Of a DNA stretch of 64,000 nucleotides, positions 22,260-33,598 are shown piece by piece. The stretch is from Craspedostauros australis (taxonomy: Eukaryota; Bacillariophyta; Bacillariophyceae; Mastogloiales; Achnanthaceae), in the NCBI GenBank assembly GCA_026770025.1, contig JAMXDE010000003.1, positions 2,728,001 to 2,792,000 of the forward strand, given 5' to 3'. Numbering within the stretch: position 1 is the stretch's first letter; every line of letters starts with the position of its first letter. The position numbers were made by a program, and so were the translations under genes. The notes under the pieces were generated by a model. The model ran no database searches. It had not been told where the DNA came from and saw only the letters and a list, made by a program, of their open reading frames with translations.

Positions 22260-23774
22260 ATGCACAGTCATCCCACTGCCAGGAGAGCCATGCTGCTCGT
22301 CATCGCTCTGTGCACATGGCCTTGCTTGGTGCTTTCCGTTTCACCTCCTGCACCCATCGCAGACAGCAGGTTCTATCAGGAACATCTCTCGCACATTCGA
22401 ACCAACCAACCCATTCCTTCCCTGTCCAATTCGCTCCAGATCCGCGGCGGTGGCAGGGGCAGTTCAAGCACTGCCGACAGACGCAACAGGGCATCATCAA
22501 ACGCTGATAATGGCCAGGATGCAGACCCGATCGCGTCACTGGCACGCCAGCTCTCATCGTCGGTTGGACAGCAGGCTTCGCGCGTTGGCACCGCCCTGCA
22601 GGAATCAGCCCAAACATTCAAGAAATCCCTGCAACAATCTGATGACGACGCTGTCGACGATAGTCGATCTAGCGATAGCAGTGATTCGCCTGCTGCGGAT
22701 GGCGCTAGCATCAGGGCAGGGCATAAGAGCAGAATGCCTCCTCGTGGCATGTGGGGACTGAGTCATGGCAGCAAACATCATGCAGCACCATCAAACGGTC
22801 GAATGGGTTTGAAACGCCATCACATCTCTCCGGTTGTGCCGTTTCTAGGAATGCAATGGATCCGAGTGGCCCTGTCCATCCGAATATTCATGGAGGTGCT
22901 GGACTACTGCGGATGGATTGACCAGGACGCACCCAACAAGCTCAAGCAGAACGTCATTTCCGTGTGGGGCCGGACCAAACCGAAGGTCGAAAGATGGCAA
23001 ACGCGCGTGCACAACTGGTGGGACGAAGGTCAGCAGATGCACGTCCTGTGGCACCCCTCCACCTGGTCCAGCCGGCAGCGGTTCCTGCAGGCATTGCACC
23101 AGCTCCCTTCCAAACGCCAGTTCACCGTCGGCGCCTGGATCGGAGTCCTCGCGACATCGTCCGTCATGTGCATCGCGGCATCGTCGACCCTCACCGCGGC
23201 GTTGCTGACGCGGTGTCTGCAACCCCTCGCATCCGCATGCCTGGGCCCGGCCGCAGCCACGTACGCCTGCTCCGAGATTAACTTCTCCTACAAGCGAAAG
23301 CGCAGGGGCTGGAACCTCAAGGAGATCACGGGCGGCGACGACACGATGGGCGATGCCATCGACAAGGGACTCGAGTCGGTGCGCATCCGCGTCCGCAAAT
23401 TCCTGCGGCGGACGAACGCATTCTTCACTTCCAACTTTGTCGAATCCAAAATCGCGTACGAAGCACCGAAGTCGGAAGATGCGCTTTTGGATGATGAGAT
23501 CAACAACGTGCTGCGATCCTCCGGTGGCTCGTCGAGCTACTACTTTGGGCGCATGCGACAGCAGTTCATCGAGCTGCAGCAAGGTATCAAGGAACTCAAG
23601 GAAGAGCTGGGAGTCCGGACGATGTCGTCGATGACGGGGGAATCATCGGGTACGTCATCGGGAAGGGCCGCGCTGGGTCCGAAGTTGGCGCTGCCGGTGT
23701 CCATCAAGAAAGGACTGGCGGTTGGAATCAGTTCCACCTTGTTCCTCTTCCATGCCAACAGTGACACTGGATGA
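22260..23774 (+). CDS. Secretory-pathway membrane protein of unknown function
   Basis: Single exon, 504 aa from ATG 22260. The N-terminus is a clear signal sequence ('MLLVIALCTWPCLVLSVS' from residue 11), without the Phe motif of plastid presequences, so ER/secretory targeting is more likely than plastid. Residues 60-190 are S, D, G and R-rich and probably disordered. From about 195 the sequence is structured: 'PFLGMQWIRVALSIRIFMEV', a Trp-rich segment ('VHNWWDEGQQMHVLWHPSTW'), and a strongly hydrophobic stretch near 305-340 ('VGAWIGVLATSSVMCIAASS'). A helical charged region and a final hydrophobic segment near the C-terminus follow. I do not recognise the family. A function should not be assigned. 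Confidence 0.75.
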   Translation: MHSHPTARRAMLLVIALCTWPCLVLSVSPPAPIADSRFYQEHLSHIRTNQPIPSLSNSLQIRGGGRGSSSTADRRNRASSNADNGQDADPIASLARQLSSSVGQQASRVGTALQESAQTFKKSLQQSDDDAVDDSRSSDSSDSPAADGASIRAGHKSRMPPRGMWGLSHGSKHHAAPSNGRMGLKRHHISPVVPFLGMQWIRVALSIRIFMEVLDYCGWIDQDAPNKLKQNVISVWGRTKPKVERWQTRVHNWWDEGQQMHVLWHPSTWSSRQRFLQALHQLPSKRQFTVGAWIGVLATSSVMCIAASSTLTAALLTRCLQPLASACLGPAAATYACSEINFSYKRKRRGWNLKEITGGDDTMGDAIDKGLESVRIRVRKFLRRTNAFFTSNFVESKIAYEAPKSEDALLDDEINNVLRSSGGSSSYYFGRMRQQFIELQQGIKELKEELGVRTMSSMTGESSGTSSGRAALGPKLALPVSIKKGLAVGISSTLFLFHANSDTG

Positions 23775-24691
23775 TTACGGTGATGTGCCAGGGTAATTCT
23801 ACTCCGCCACATTCAAATTGGCACCCAGTTTTATGCCTCGGAGTAGAAGCAAGATACTGCGAGCATCAAACCGGCCCAAGCGAAAACAGCTATTGCATTA
23901 CATTATACTTGAGAAAACAAAGACAAACCGCAGCATGCGGCGGCGCATCCCCGTGCATACACAAGGGGAGAACAACGAGCGGGAAGTATGCGATATGAAG
24001 GAAACATACCGCGCGCGTCACAGCACGTGGAATGAGAGCACAGTCAGTGGATACCGTTGCTGCAAAAATACCAGCGAGCAACTGCCTTGTCACGGCAATG
24101 ACAACATTTTGAAGCATCGCAGAAGTAAGCGAGAATCTGCACACGACGAATGCAACAACGAGATGAGCAGACGGGCCACAAAAGAGATTGAGACGTATAG
24201 TAGGTACATAGGCGTTGGACGATGAAGGCGCATCTCCCGTTCGGCGGCAGAACATTGGTAAGTATTCGCACTGTCTGAAGCATCATTCACACAATGCCAA
24301 CGTAGGTCACGTGAATAAGCAATCAATCGATGGTTCCAACCTTCGGTACGGTTGGCGCTGTTCCCGCAATTCCACACACCGCAATGAAACACTCGAGGAC
24401 ACCCAACCTGAACGGAATTAAACACCATTGCGACAAGTGAAGCCACAACAGGGGGAAAGGCGAAGGCAGGACATGATGCATCCATTCAGCAGAGTATGTA
24501 GAAGTACATGAGGCATTCATCTTACGTAGAGAGACAATGATAACAGCAACAAGCTGACAGGACGTTCCGAAGAAGGAGCTTCTCTTTTCTGAGAAGTACC
24601 AGGATGCCCGGCATTTGTCTTTGCACTACACTACAACGCTCCTGATGCTTTCCTTCCCAGATGGGAACAGCACGTCCACAAACGACCGACT
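23775..24691. other. Convergent intergenic region, nothing recognised
   Basis: 0.9 kb between the 3' ends of the secretory protein (+) and the Dus1-like gene (-). Only short unsupported frames were found. Confidence 0.5.
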
Positions 24692-26338
24692 CTACACGGA
24701 CATCGTGGACTCGCTCTGTTTCCGCTTCCGTGCTTCCCTCGAGGCTTTCATCTTTGCAATGCGTTCCTGTATCTGGCGTTTCTTGTCGGCTACCGTCAGA
24801 CCACCAGTGGTATCGGCGTTGCCACCATCTCCCTGTGTCGCCGCGGATACGAAGGACGAATTGACGCGGACCTCCTTTTGGTGAACGCGCCTGTCGGATT
24901 TGCGATGCCGGCGGTACCACGATGATTCCGCATTAGCAGACGGCATCTCCTCCATCTGATCGTCCGACATCGAGTCGTACCGACCCTCCAATTCATCCAC
25001 GAGCCCAAGTGCAAGGTCCAAGGTCCGCACGCCGCGGGAATTGGCGAGCCTCAACCGAAGATCGTGCTGCTCGTTGAGGTAGCGATGAAGGAATTTGAAC
25101 AAATGCCCGCGCATGATGCTGACGGATCCATCAGGACCCAAGACACCGGGCAATGGCGGGGAAACGTCCCTGCACACCCCTAGGTAGTCCCGCGCGAAGC
25201 CAACTTGCTGCCGTAGCCTCTCCCGCGCCGTCAATGGTAAACGCGACGATGGCTGGAAGATGTTGGGCGTCTCAAGCAATGCCTCCGACGACATGGCGGC
25301 GTTTGCATTTGTCGTTTCCAGAATCGTGCGCACGTCCTCATTGTACTCCATCCCGCCGTTGGCCACGATCTGGAAGTCGGGGTCGATTTCCCGCGCTTTG
25401 GAGGCGGCCAGAGCCACGCGATCCACATGGCACGCGGCCACCTTGGTCTTGTTCTCGTGCAACGTTCTACCGTGGATCGCCAGATGATTGATGCCCGTGG
25501 CGATCAGCTTTGGAATTCGCCGCAGCATTTCGTCGTCCTCTTGCGGCAGCCGTATCTTGCAGGAGACGGCGGTTTTGGGAAAGTGCTCTCGCATGGATTT
25601 GGACAATGCCGCGAGGATCTCGCACACCCGATCGGTGTCCTTTTCCATGAGGAATGCTCCGTAATTCCCCTTGCGCGCGATGCCCTGCGGACATCCGCAG
25701 TTCAGGTCAAACCCGCTGACGCCGCCCTCTGCATGCTCTTGTATCCGCAGCGCCGTCTCCAAGATCTTGTCAACATCGTCACCGGCAAGTTGGACGATGA
25801 GCGGTGCACGATCGTCTTGCGCCGTTTCGTGAGTGTCACGAGGTTGAGATTCGCCGTCCTCGATTCCCTAGCACCGCCGCTGCGAGGCTGAGAGTTTGGG
25901 ATAGGTGATGCCCGTCTCCCACAGATCCAGATGGGTGGCGCGGAACGTTGGATCGGAGCAAAAGTTATTGCAATGCAGCATCTGTGTGTAGGCCAAGTCG
26001 ACGAAGTTGTTCTTTCGGAGGAAGTACCGAAACGGGTAATCGCTGGCCGCAACCATGGGCGCCGCGATGGAATGTATGGGAAAGTCTGGATGGGATGGAA
26101 GAATCAAACCCTGTGGACGTTCCGGCTGCTGCTGCGATGATGATGATGATGATCGTGCTAATGTTTGGCCTGCCATTCCATCTGCGGACGAAAACAACGC
26201 GAACGAACTTGGCGTTGCCGATGCTGCAATCCCCAAGCTGTGGGCGGCGTTGCTTGGTGGGCAGAAAGTTCGCGTTACTCTTCGCGACAGCGGACGAAGC
26301 CTGGTTTGGAAGGCGACGGTCGAGGCTTGGGCAGCCAT
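24692..26338 (-). pseudogene. Dus1-type tRNA-dihydrouridine synthase with one in-frame TAG
   Basis: Dus enzymes are FMN-dependent and reduce uridine to dihydrouridine in the tRNA D-loop; the Dus1 subfamily acts at U16/U17. The family pattern is clear on both sides of the stop: 'AAPMVAASDYPFRYFLR' and 'LAYTQMLHCNNF' upstream, then 'RAPLIVQLAGDDVDKILE', 'DLNCGCPQGIARKGNYGAFL' (with the catalytic Cys), 'LAIHGRTLHENKTKVAACH' and 'IVANGGMEYNEDV' downstream. The frame is continuous through 549 codons except for TAG at 25868-25870 (codon 157). No GT-AG intron that removes it keeps the frame. The stop could be a real inactivating mutation, a base-call error, an allele difference or readthrough. ATG 26338 has an ideal context (GCCACCATGG) and gives an R/S-rich, presequence-like N-terminus; the frame is open to an ATG at 26539. 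The C-terminal tail is K/R-rich. Confidence 0.75.
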
Positions 26339-26668
26339 GGTGGCGCCCACCTGAAGCCACACGAGGCTCAGCAGATAGGAATATGAGGATGGGCGGCCTT
26401 GTGATTGGTCCGAGCACCGCTTCTGAATGAGGCCACGGCTTCCTCGCTCATTGCCCGATGAGTGGACGCCGCTCTGCCTTGCTTCGTTCTCCGAAATGCA
26501 GCTGCCGACTTTGGAGCATTGCCCGGTCTCGACTGCCATTCTGAGCGGAGATGTTCAGCGCCTCCAAGAGCTCGTGGAGTACCAATGGTGCACGAGGAGA
26601 ATGATAGAACGCGATGCCAACATCCAAGAAGACTGAAGTCCGCCAGTGGTGTAGAGTACGATCTATTA
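26339..26668. other. 5' flank of the Dus1-like gene
   Basis: The first 200 nt stay open in the Dus1 frame, up to an alternative ATG at 26539. The rest leads into the TAG array. Nothing else is seen. Confidence 0.4.
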
Positions 26669-27423
<755 letters not shown>

Positions 27424-27996
27424 TGCACAGATGTGAGATCCGCAAGTCGCATCAAATCATTGATGTTCTCGGCATGAGAGTGGCTCCGTGATGATGTGTG
27501 GTTGGTGTTTGTTGATGTCATTTCAAAGATAGCTTCTTTGTTCAATTTGTGTGTTTGTGTGTTCTTCGCCGTAGATTTGTAAATACTTACAAAATACATA
27601 CAAGTTAGGAGGTACGGCAATATTTACAACGTCAACATTTTGGAATGAGTCGTTTTGGTCCAACGAAGGAAACGAACCAACAAACGCACCACGCAACGGT
27701 CACAACAACCACGAGGCAACTGATGGAAGTTGCTTGAACTGGGCACCAACAGGGGGACTTGTGGCCGTCTCCACCTTCCTGTCTCTGTCTCTCTCTCTCT
27801 GAATGACACATAATACATAGAATACTCTATTGCAGCACAGCATCATTGCAATTCATACATATTATACTTGCTACGCCACTATCGCCACCAACGCCACCCG
27901 CATTTTCCCACCAATGAAAAGACTGACGCATTGACGTACGACGACACGAGCCTCATTCTTTTCCATCGCAAGCTCCCCATCCAGGCCTCGTGGATC
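27424..27996. other. Promoter region of the first GT61-like gene
   Basis: Holds a CT microsatellite (about 27781-27801) and a 5' segment near 27940-27970 ('CATTCTTTTCCATCGCA') similar to the sequence before the second GT61-like gene. No gene seen. Confidence 0.5.
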
Positions 27997-29436
27997 ATGC
28001 GCCATGGCAAGGTCCGCTATGCCATCGCCTTTGCTGTCCCGTTGATCCTGACTTTGATGACCTTGAGGCTGACGCCACGCACACTGGACATCATCAACTT
28101 GCACCACGATGACTTTCTCGAATCGGCGTCTCCCAACTCACGCCAAGGCACTCAGTACTCGTCCAATGGCGAAATCCACGCTCAGGCATCGTTCCGTTGG
28201 ACGCGCAACATCACGGAGTTCCCAGAATTCATGATGCGGTGGCCAACGGCGGATGCATCCGATCGTCCGCCAAACATGACGTGCGACACTTCAGATCCCA
28301 CCATTCCGCACGTATTCGACTTCACGAATTTTCCAACAACGTACGACAAGGGATCTGTTTTTGAAGAATTGCGCGGAAATCTGAGCGGTTTCTGGGACAC
28401 TGGAATCACCGCAGCAACTCCCGCCAGCGCCCATCCTCGAGCGAGGCGCAAAGGCACCATCGTATGCAGCGTCAAGGATTATCAGTACATCGCGGAATTC
28501 CCGCATCAGATGCAGCATATCGTGCCATGCTGGTCGTTATGGCAACGCTTTCCGAACGCGACACGTATCTTCCTCATCCAACCGAAGGTCCTCGGAAGCT
28601 TCATTAGATCGTCTCCCTTTTCCAAGGGCATGGCCAGAGTCTTGAAGGCAAGCAACATCGAGATCGTCGCTAGAAAAGAGGGACCGTACTTGAAAACACT
28701 TGCTCACCAAAACCTGCTCATGGTCTACACAATACGAGGAGAAGGCTACTGTGGAGCTTTCGAAGACAACATGGGACATTTCAGGAGCAAGGCGCTGGCT
28801 GCGCATGGCCTGGATCGATACCAAAATCGATTCTGCGATGCGACTCCTATGCATGCAACGCGAGGCATTCCGTTGGGTGAAGCTCATGGTCGAACAAACG
28901 GTGATGGAGACATGAAGGATGGGCATGCCGTGAATGACAAGCAACTCCCCCCACCTCGCATTGGCATCTTCAATCGCAAATCGACGAGGCATTTGATCGG
29001 CGCGCACAACATCTCCAATCGTATCCGACAGGAATTCGATCTGCCGTACACGCCGCCGGTGTTCTTCTTTGAAGGCATGTCCTTCAAGGAGCAGATGGAG
29101 TCGTTCTCCAATGTCGATATCCTCTTGACGCCTCACGGTGCGAGCCTTGCTGGAATCCCTTTCATGACGCGTTGCAGCGCTGTGATCGAGATATTCCCAG
29201 ACCTGTACGGTCGTACCGATTTTTATGGAACCCTGGCGGCCATGGCTGGCGTGAATCATTCCTTCGTCTACCTCGGTGACGGCCCTGTGCAGGATCCCAA
29301 CCTATTGCCAGCAGAAGTGAAGATACGTGCTCGCAATGAGTATTTGTGCGCGCCGGAAAACGCGATCATCCAAGCGATCCGGATTCAGATCGACCGATGG
29401 CACAATTGCTGCGGATTTGGCGGTGGATTGGGTTGA
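27997..29436 (+). CDS. GT61-like (DUF563) glycosyltransferase, tandem copy 1
   Basis: Single exon, 479 aa. ATG 27997 is the first in frame and aligns with the start of copy 2. A short basic N-terminus is followed by a membrane helix at about 8-26 ('YAIAFAVPLILTLMTLRL'), giving type II Golgi topology. The lumenal part includes 'IVCSVKDYQYIAEFPHQMQH', 'RIGIFNRKSTRHLIG', 'VDILLTPHGASLAGIPFMTR' (H380) and 'SAVIEIFPDLYGR', the HGA...P pattern of DUF563/GT61. GT61 members include plant xylosyl- and arabinosyltransferases. Several N-x-S/T sites fit a lumenal protein. The donor sugar is not readable. Copy 2 lies 1.4 kb downstream in the same orientation. Confidence 0.87.
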   Translation: MRHGKVRYAIAFAVPLILTLMTLRLTPRTLDIINLHHDDFLESASPNSRQGTQYSSNGEIHAQASFRWTRNITEFPEFMMRWPTADASDRPPNMTCDTSDPTIPHVFDFTNFPTTYDKGSVFEELRGNLSGFWDTGITAATPASAHPRARRKGTIVCSVKDYQYIAEFPHQMQHIVPCWSLWQRFPNATRIFLIQPKVLGSFIRSSPFSKGMARVLKASNIEIVARKEGPYLKTLAHQNLLMVYTIRGEGYCGAFEDNMGHFRSKALAAHGLDRYQNRFCDATPMHATRGIPLGEAHGRTNGDGDMKDGHAVNDKQLPPPRIGIFNRKSTRHLIGAHNISNRIRQEFDLPYTPPVFFFEGMSFKEQMESFSNVDILLTPHGASLAGIPFMTRCSAVIEIFPDLYGRTDFYGTLAAMAGVNHSFVYLGDGPVQDPNLLPAEVKIRARNEYLCAPENAIIQAIRIQIDRWHNCCGFGGGLG

Positions 29437-30852
29437 GAGCGAATCCTGGAGACACACCCAAGCAGCCGTGGCGATGCCGCATAGTATTGCCGTCTGCCAA
29501 GTCCAAGATCATTGGATCTTCCATTGGTGCGGATAAATCGCATGGCTGGACACCATGCGGCACCCCGCACACCCTGGCAAAGCAAAAGCACGCTCGGATG
29601 AAAGGATGAAGGCTGCGCCCCCGCTTCACGACCGCAACGGTCAATACCCTGAGGGAACCTCGGGGTGGATACCATGCGCCATGGCATTCACTCCTGCTAT
29701 TCTCGTCGTTGTGACGTTTTCTGACCTGGCGCATCGGGGTAACGTCGTGGACCCAACTTGGTTGGAATACTCGCACCATACAACGACGAAGCAGATCGAA
29801 GCCCGCTTCTCCATTCTGCGATTGTGTTGGAATTGAGTTTCCTTCATGAATCGAAAACGTTTGTTCCAATTGAACTCCGCTGATGCTCTGGCCGCGACCA
29901 TAGCCTTTCAATTCCGGCAAAACAAATCACCAACAAAAGGAGTGGAGTGTCTGGATTCCACATTCATGCACATCCCAAGCATGTCGTCGCAAAAGGCAGC
30001 CAAAAGAAGCGCGATCGGCCGAAAGATGACGGAAGAAAACACGCTTTGAAAACGAGTGCAGAGCCTGTTCTTGGACAGACTCTGTGGGCTCTGCAGAATG
30101 GCAAAGACTGCGCGTCTGATGGATGTCGACGTGTGAGAAAGAGAATTCGACTCGTTTCGTGCAGAAAGCAGTCATCCTCAATATATTTAGTTGTATTTGT
30201 GTACTTGACGCGTCTCCCATTCAATGGTCTTGATGTATTGAAAATCGAGTGATGCGTCTAAAACAAATAACACTTGGTTTCACATCGAATTCGAAACTGC
30301 AGCGCGTTGTGGTCGTGGTTTTGACGTCGAGGGGCCATAGTAAATCGTCCATTATTATGCCATATGAGTCATACGGGCAAAAAGATCCCTTTTTTGCCGT
30401 TGTTGCATCAATTCGTTCTGTTCTATTGTGGCTCATGTTTATCAAAGGTCATGGAATAACTTGGCCCTTTTTGTTTGAAGAAATGGACAATGACCCAACC
30501 ACTATTCCGGCAACACACCAGCCATCGTCACGAACTGCAACGTGTCCCCAACTGGCGTCAGAACTCCAGACAACCACCTCCCACACCATCACGACCAAAC
30601 ATCAGCACCCCAAAAAAGGGCACAACCACACTGATACGAAGAGAGACAGACCCAGTGGTCGTTCGCTTGGAGTCGTAGGGTGAGAGTGACGAGAGAGAGA
30701 GAGCCGGCTGCGTTGGGCATTGACGACCATCAGAATCGCCCAGCGGACATTATTAGTATTATAGTACATTGACCCATCAACCGGAGGATCGATACATCAG
30801 CGACACACGGATCTCACTCTTTTCCATTGCACCTCGTTGAAGCGACCCCATC
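29437..30852. other. Spacer between the tandem GT61-like genes
   Basis: The first about 140 nt resemble the 3' flank of copy 2 ('GGTGCGGATAAATC' and surrounding bases), so the duplication extends past the coding region. The last about 70 nt resemble the 5' flank of copy 1. A GA run occurs near 30690-30705. No gene is called. Confidence 0.5.
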
Positions 30853-32487
30853 ATGCGTAATGACAATCTCCGCCTTGGCGTTGTCCTGGGCGCCATCCTG
30901 ATCCTGATCTTGTCGAGCTTGAGGATGACACCCACGCTTGACGTCATCAGCTTTCAACAAGACGCGGCTGTCGGATCGGGGTCTTCCTACCAAGCCGCTG
31001 GCTACAATGCCATTGGTACCAGCACAATCAACACCCGCATCACCAGTGACGGTGCGGCTGCCACTGCCAGCACTACGGCTGCGAGTACGGCTGCGAGTAC
31101 AACCGCGAGTACGGCTGCTAGTACGACTGCCAGCACTACGGCTGCGAGTACTACTGCGAGTACGACCGCGAGTACGGCTGCCAGCCCCACCACCAGCCAC
31201 AACGCCAGCACAAGTTCCAACACCGTCGCCAATACCAGCCCCACCATCACCATCACGAGTGCCAACACTAGCCATGCCGACACACCGATCCGTTCGGCGT
31301 CCAACGTCATTGAGTTCCCAGAATTCATGATGCAGTGGCCAACGGAAGACGTATCCTATCATCTGCCGAATGCCACATGCGACACTTCAGATCCCACCAT
31401 ACCATTCATTTTCGGTATCACCGACTACCCGAAAACGCATGTCAATTCACGTTCTTTCCTCGCATTGTATGGGAATATGAGCGATTTCTGGGACACTGAG
31501 ACAGCCGCAGCATCTCCCGCTGACAACGAGACTGCATCGAAGCCCGACGGTACAGTTGTGTGCGCCGTCAGGGCCAACAAATTCATCGAGCAATTCCCGC
31601 ATCAGATGCAGCATCTCGTGCCATGCTGGTCGTTTTGGCAACACTTTCCGAATGCAACCCATGTCTTACTCCTTCATCCGGACGTCTATGGACCCTTCTT
31701 CAATTCGTCCGCATTTTCCAAGGGCATGCTCAAGGTGCTGGAGGCGAGCGGTATCAAAATCGTTGCTGTAGAGGAGGAACCGTACTTGCGATCATTCCCT
31801 CCCGAGGAGCTGCTTGCCGTCCAGACGAAACGAAGAGAAGGCTTCCGCGGAATCTTCAAAGATAACATGAAAGATTTTCGGAACAAGGCGTTGGCTGCGC
31901 ATGGCCTGGATCGATACCAAAATCGATTCTGCGGCGCGACTCATACAAGCGGCGATGGTGACAAGGAAGAGGAGAATGCCTTGAGTAAGGAGCAACGCCC
32001 TCCACCTCGCATTGGCGTCTTCAATCGCGAGAAATGGAGGCATTTGATCGGCGCGCACAACATCTCCAATCGTATCCGACAGGAATTCGATCTGCCGTAC
32101 ACGCCGCCGGTGTTCTTCTTTGAAGGCATGACCTTCGAGGAGCAGATGGAGTCGTTCTCCAATGTCGATATCCTCTTGACGCCTCACGGTGCGAGCCTTT
32201 CAGGGATTCCTTTCATGACGCGTTGCAGTGCTGTGATCGAGATATTCCCAGATCTGTACGGCCGCGAGGAGTTTTATGGAACCCTCTCCGCCATGGCGGG
32301 TGTGAATCACTCCTTCGTCTACCTCGGCGAGGACAGTGTGAAAAATCCCACCAAAATGCGAGGATATATCAGGAACGCTGCGCGGAATTCTGTTCTATGC
32401 GCATCGGAGCAATCGGTGATCGATGCCGTTCGAATCCAGATCGATCAATGGTACAGGTGCTGCGGATTTAGCGGCGGGTCGGATTGA
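30853..32487 (+). CDS. GT61-like (DUF563) glycosyltransferase, tandem copy 2 with Thr/Ala/Ser stem
   Basis: Single exon, 544 aa, ATG 30853. It has the same architecture as copy 1: membrane helix at about 8-26, stem, and a GT61 domain with 'VDILLTPHGASLSGIPFMTR' (H445) and 'SAVIEIFPDLYGR'. It is 65 residues longer, mainly because the stem (about 70-145) is almost pure T, A and S in a near-repeating pattern, as expected of a mucin-like, O-glycosylatable spacer. That stem is encoded by repeated GCGAGTACG/GCTGCGAGTACG-type units. The C-terminal third is nearly identical to copy 1 at nucleotide level while the N-terminal half has diverged. Substrate unknown. Confidence 0.87.
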   Translation: MRNDNLRLGVVLGAILILILSSLRMTPTLDVISFQQDAAVGSGSSYQAAGYNAIGTSTINTRITSDGAAATASTTAASTAASTTASTAASTTASTTAASTTASTTASTAASPTTSHNASTSSNTVANTSPTITITSANTSHADTPIRSASNVIEFPEFMMQWPTEDVSYHLPNATCDTSDPTIPFIFGITDYPKTHVNSRSFLALYGNMSDFWDTETAAASPADNETASKPDGTVVCAVRANKFIEQFPHQMQHLVPCWSFWQHFPNATHVLLLHPDVYGPFFNSSAFSKGMLKVLEASGIKIVAVEEEPYLRSFPPEELLAVQTKRREGFRGIFKDNMKDFRNKALAAHGLDRYQNRFCGATHTSGDGDKEEENALSKEQRPPPRIGVFNREKWRHLIGAHNISNRIRQEFDLPYTPPVFFFEGMTFEEQMESFSNVDILLTPHGASLSGIPFMTRCSAVIEIFPDLYGREEFYGTLSAMAGVNHSFVYLGEDSVKNPTKMRGYIRNAARNSVLCASEQSVIDAVRIQIDQWYRCCGFSGGSD

Positions 32488-33598
32488 GAGCGAATCTTGG
32501 GGACATTTCCAAGCAGGCGCGGAGCGTTGATCGGTGCGGATAAATCACGTGGCTGGATACCATACGTCGCGCGTGTCCAGGATGATGTGGAGAGGCGGGC
32601 GCAATCAGGTGCAGCAACGCACGCTGGAATCGAGCATCGACAACTTTGGCTGCGCAACATGTCCTCAACGCTTTGTGCGCAGAAGGAGTCGAACACTCTA
32701 ATATACTCCATGATACTCGTACTATATGATCGATCAAGAATGCAAATGGACGCATGTACGTATGGACGCATGATAGTAGATCGGATGCAGAGGCATGAAT
32801 AGAAGCAGTCTCGAGCACTCTAGTTACTGTTTGGATAGACTGAGACGTCCATCCTTTTATATTGAATAAAATTCTAATTTACCCGTACTCCCAATTTCAG
32901 TCCGTCGCCAGGCTCGATGACCGTCGATAAATTTTGAACAAATCAGGACGCGCAAACGGAAAAGGAGAATCATCAACAGGCAATCAGTCGTGAATAACGG
33001 AAGCTTGACAACGCGCGCCTTCGACCACCAAAAAATTTCTTCGAGGCACTTTTTCGAATGCGTTCAGTGCCGTTTCCACGTTCTTCTGTTGGGCGGCAAG
33101 GAACATTGGAGCGTCTGCAGGAGAGAACCATCTGCGTTGTTCGTCGCCGCAGTTGTCATGACATCCACACACAGGAAGGGAGCGGAACACTCCGTCACGT
33201 TCACTTGGAGGGTACCTCGCGGATGCTGAGGCTCCAGCGCCTGGCTGGCCACGGAACAAGACACAGAACAAGCGCAAGAAGAGACGCAGCATTGGGTCGG
33301 ACTTCGTCCCACGACATCTTTGCCGAACCTCCATCGTCGTGCCTCTCCTCTTTCTCCAGACAGCAAAGATGAATCAACCACAAACATCACACCAACTCAC
33401 ATCACACCAGTTGAATCAACGAACGCCAGGGTCACATTCACAGTGGACATCGCAACGGCAGTCATCGCAGCAGCAGTCATCACTTCAGCCACAGCCACGA
33501 CGGACATCAACCGAGCCACCAAGCAACCCGACAGCCTGCCGTCGCCGGCAAAGACGGAAGCCTTGGAAGCATCGTCCCCCGTGGCGGCACAATTGGGC
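32488..33598. other. Intergenic region with duplicated GT61 3' flank
   Basis: The first about 90 nt match the 3' flank of copy 1. The frame of the next gene is open back to about 33320 without an ATG, so part of 33320-33598 may be 5' UTR or an extension of its first exon through an unseen upstream exon. No other feature seen. Confidence 0.45.

Noticed and set aside
25851..25890. A small intron removing the Dus1 TAG, or TAG as a sense codon
   Set aside because: The possible GT-AG pairs are 7 or 55 nt and break the frame. TAG ends other genes here (for example the 2OG oxygenase and the TPR gene), so recoding is unlikely.
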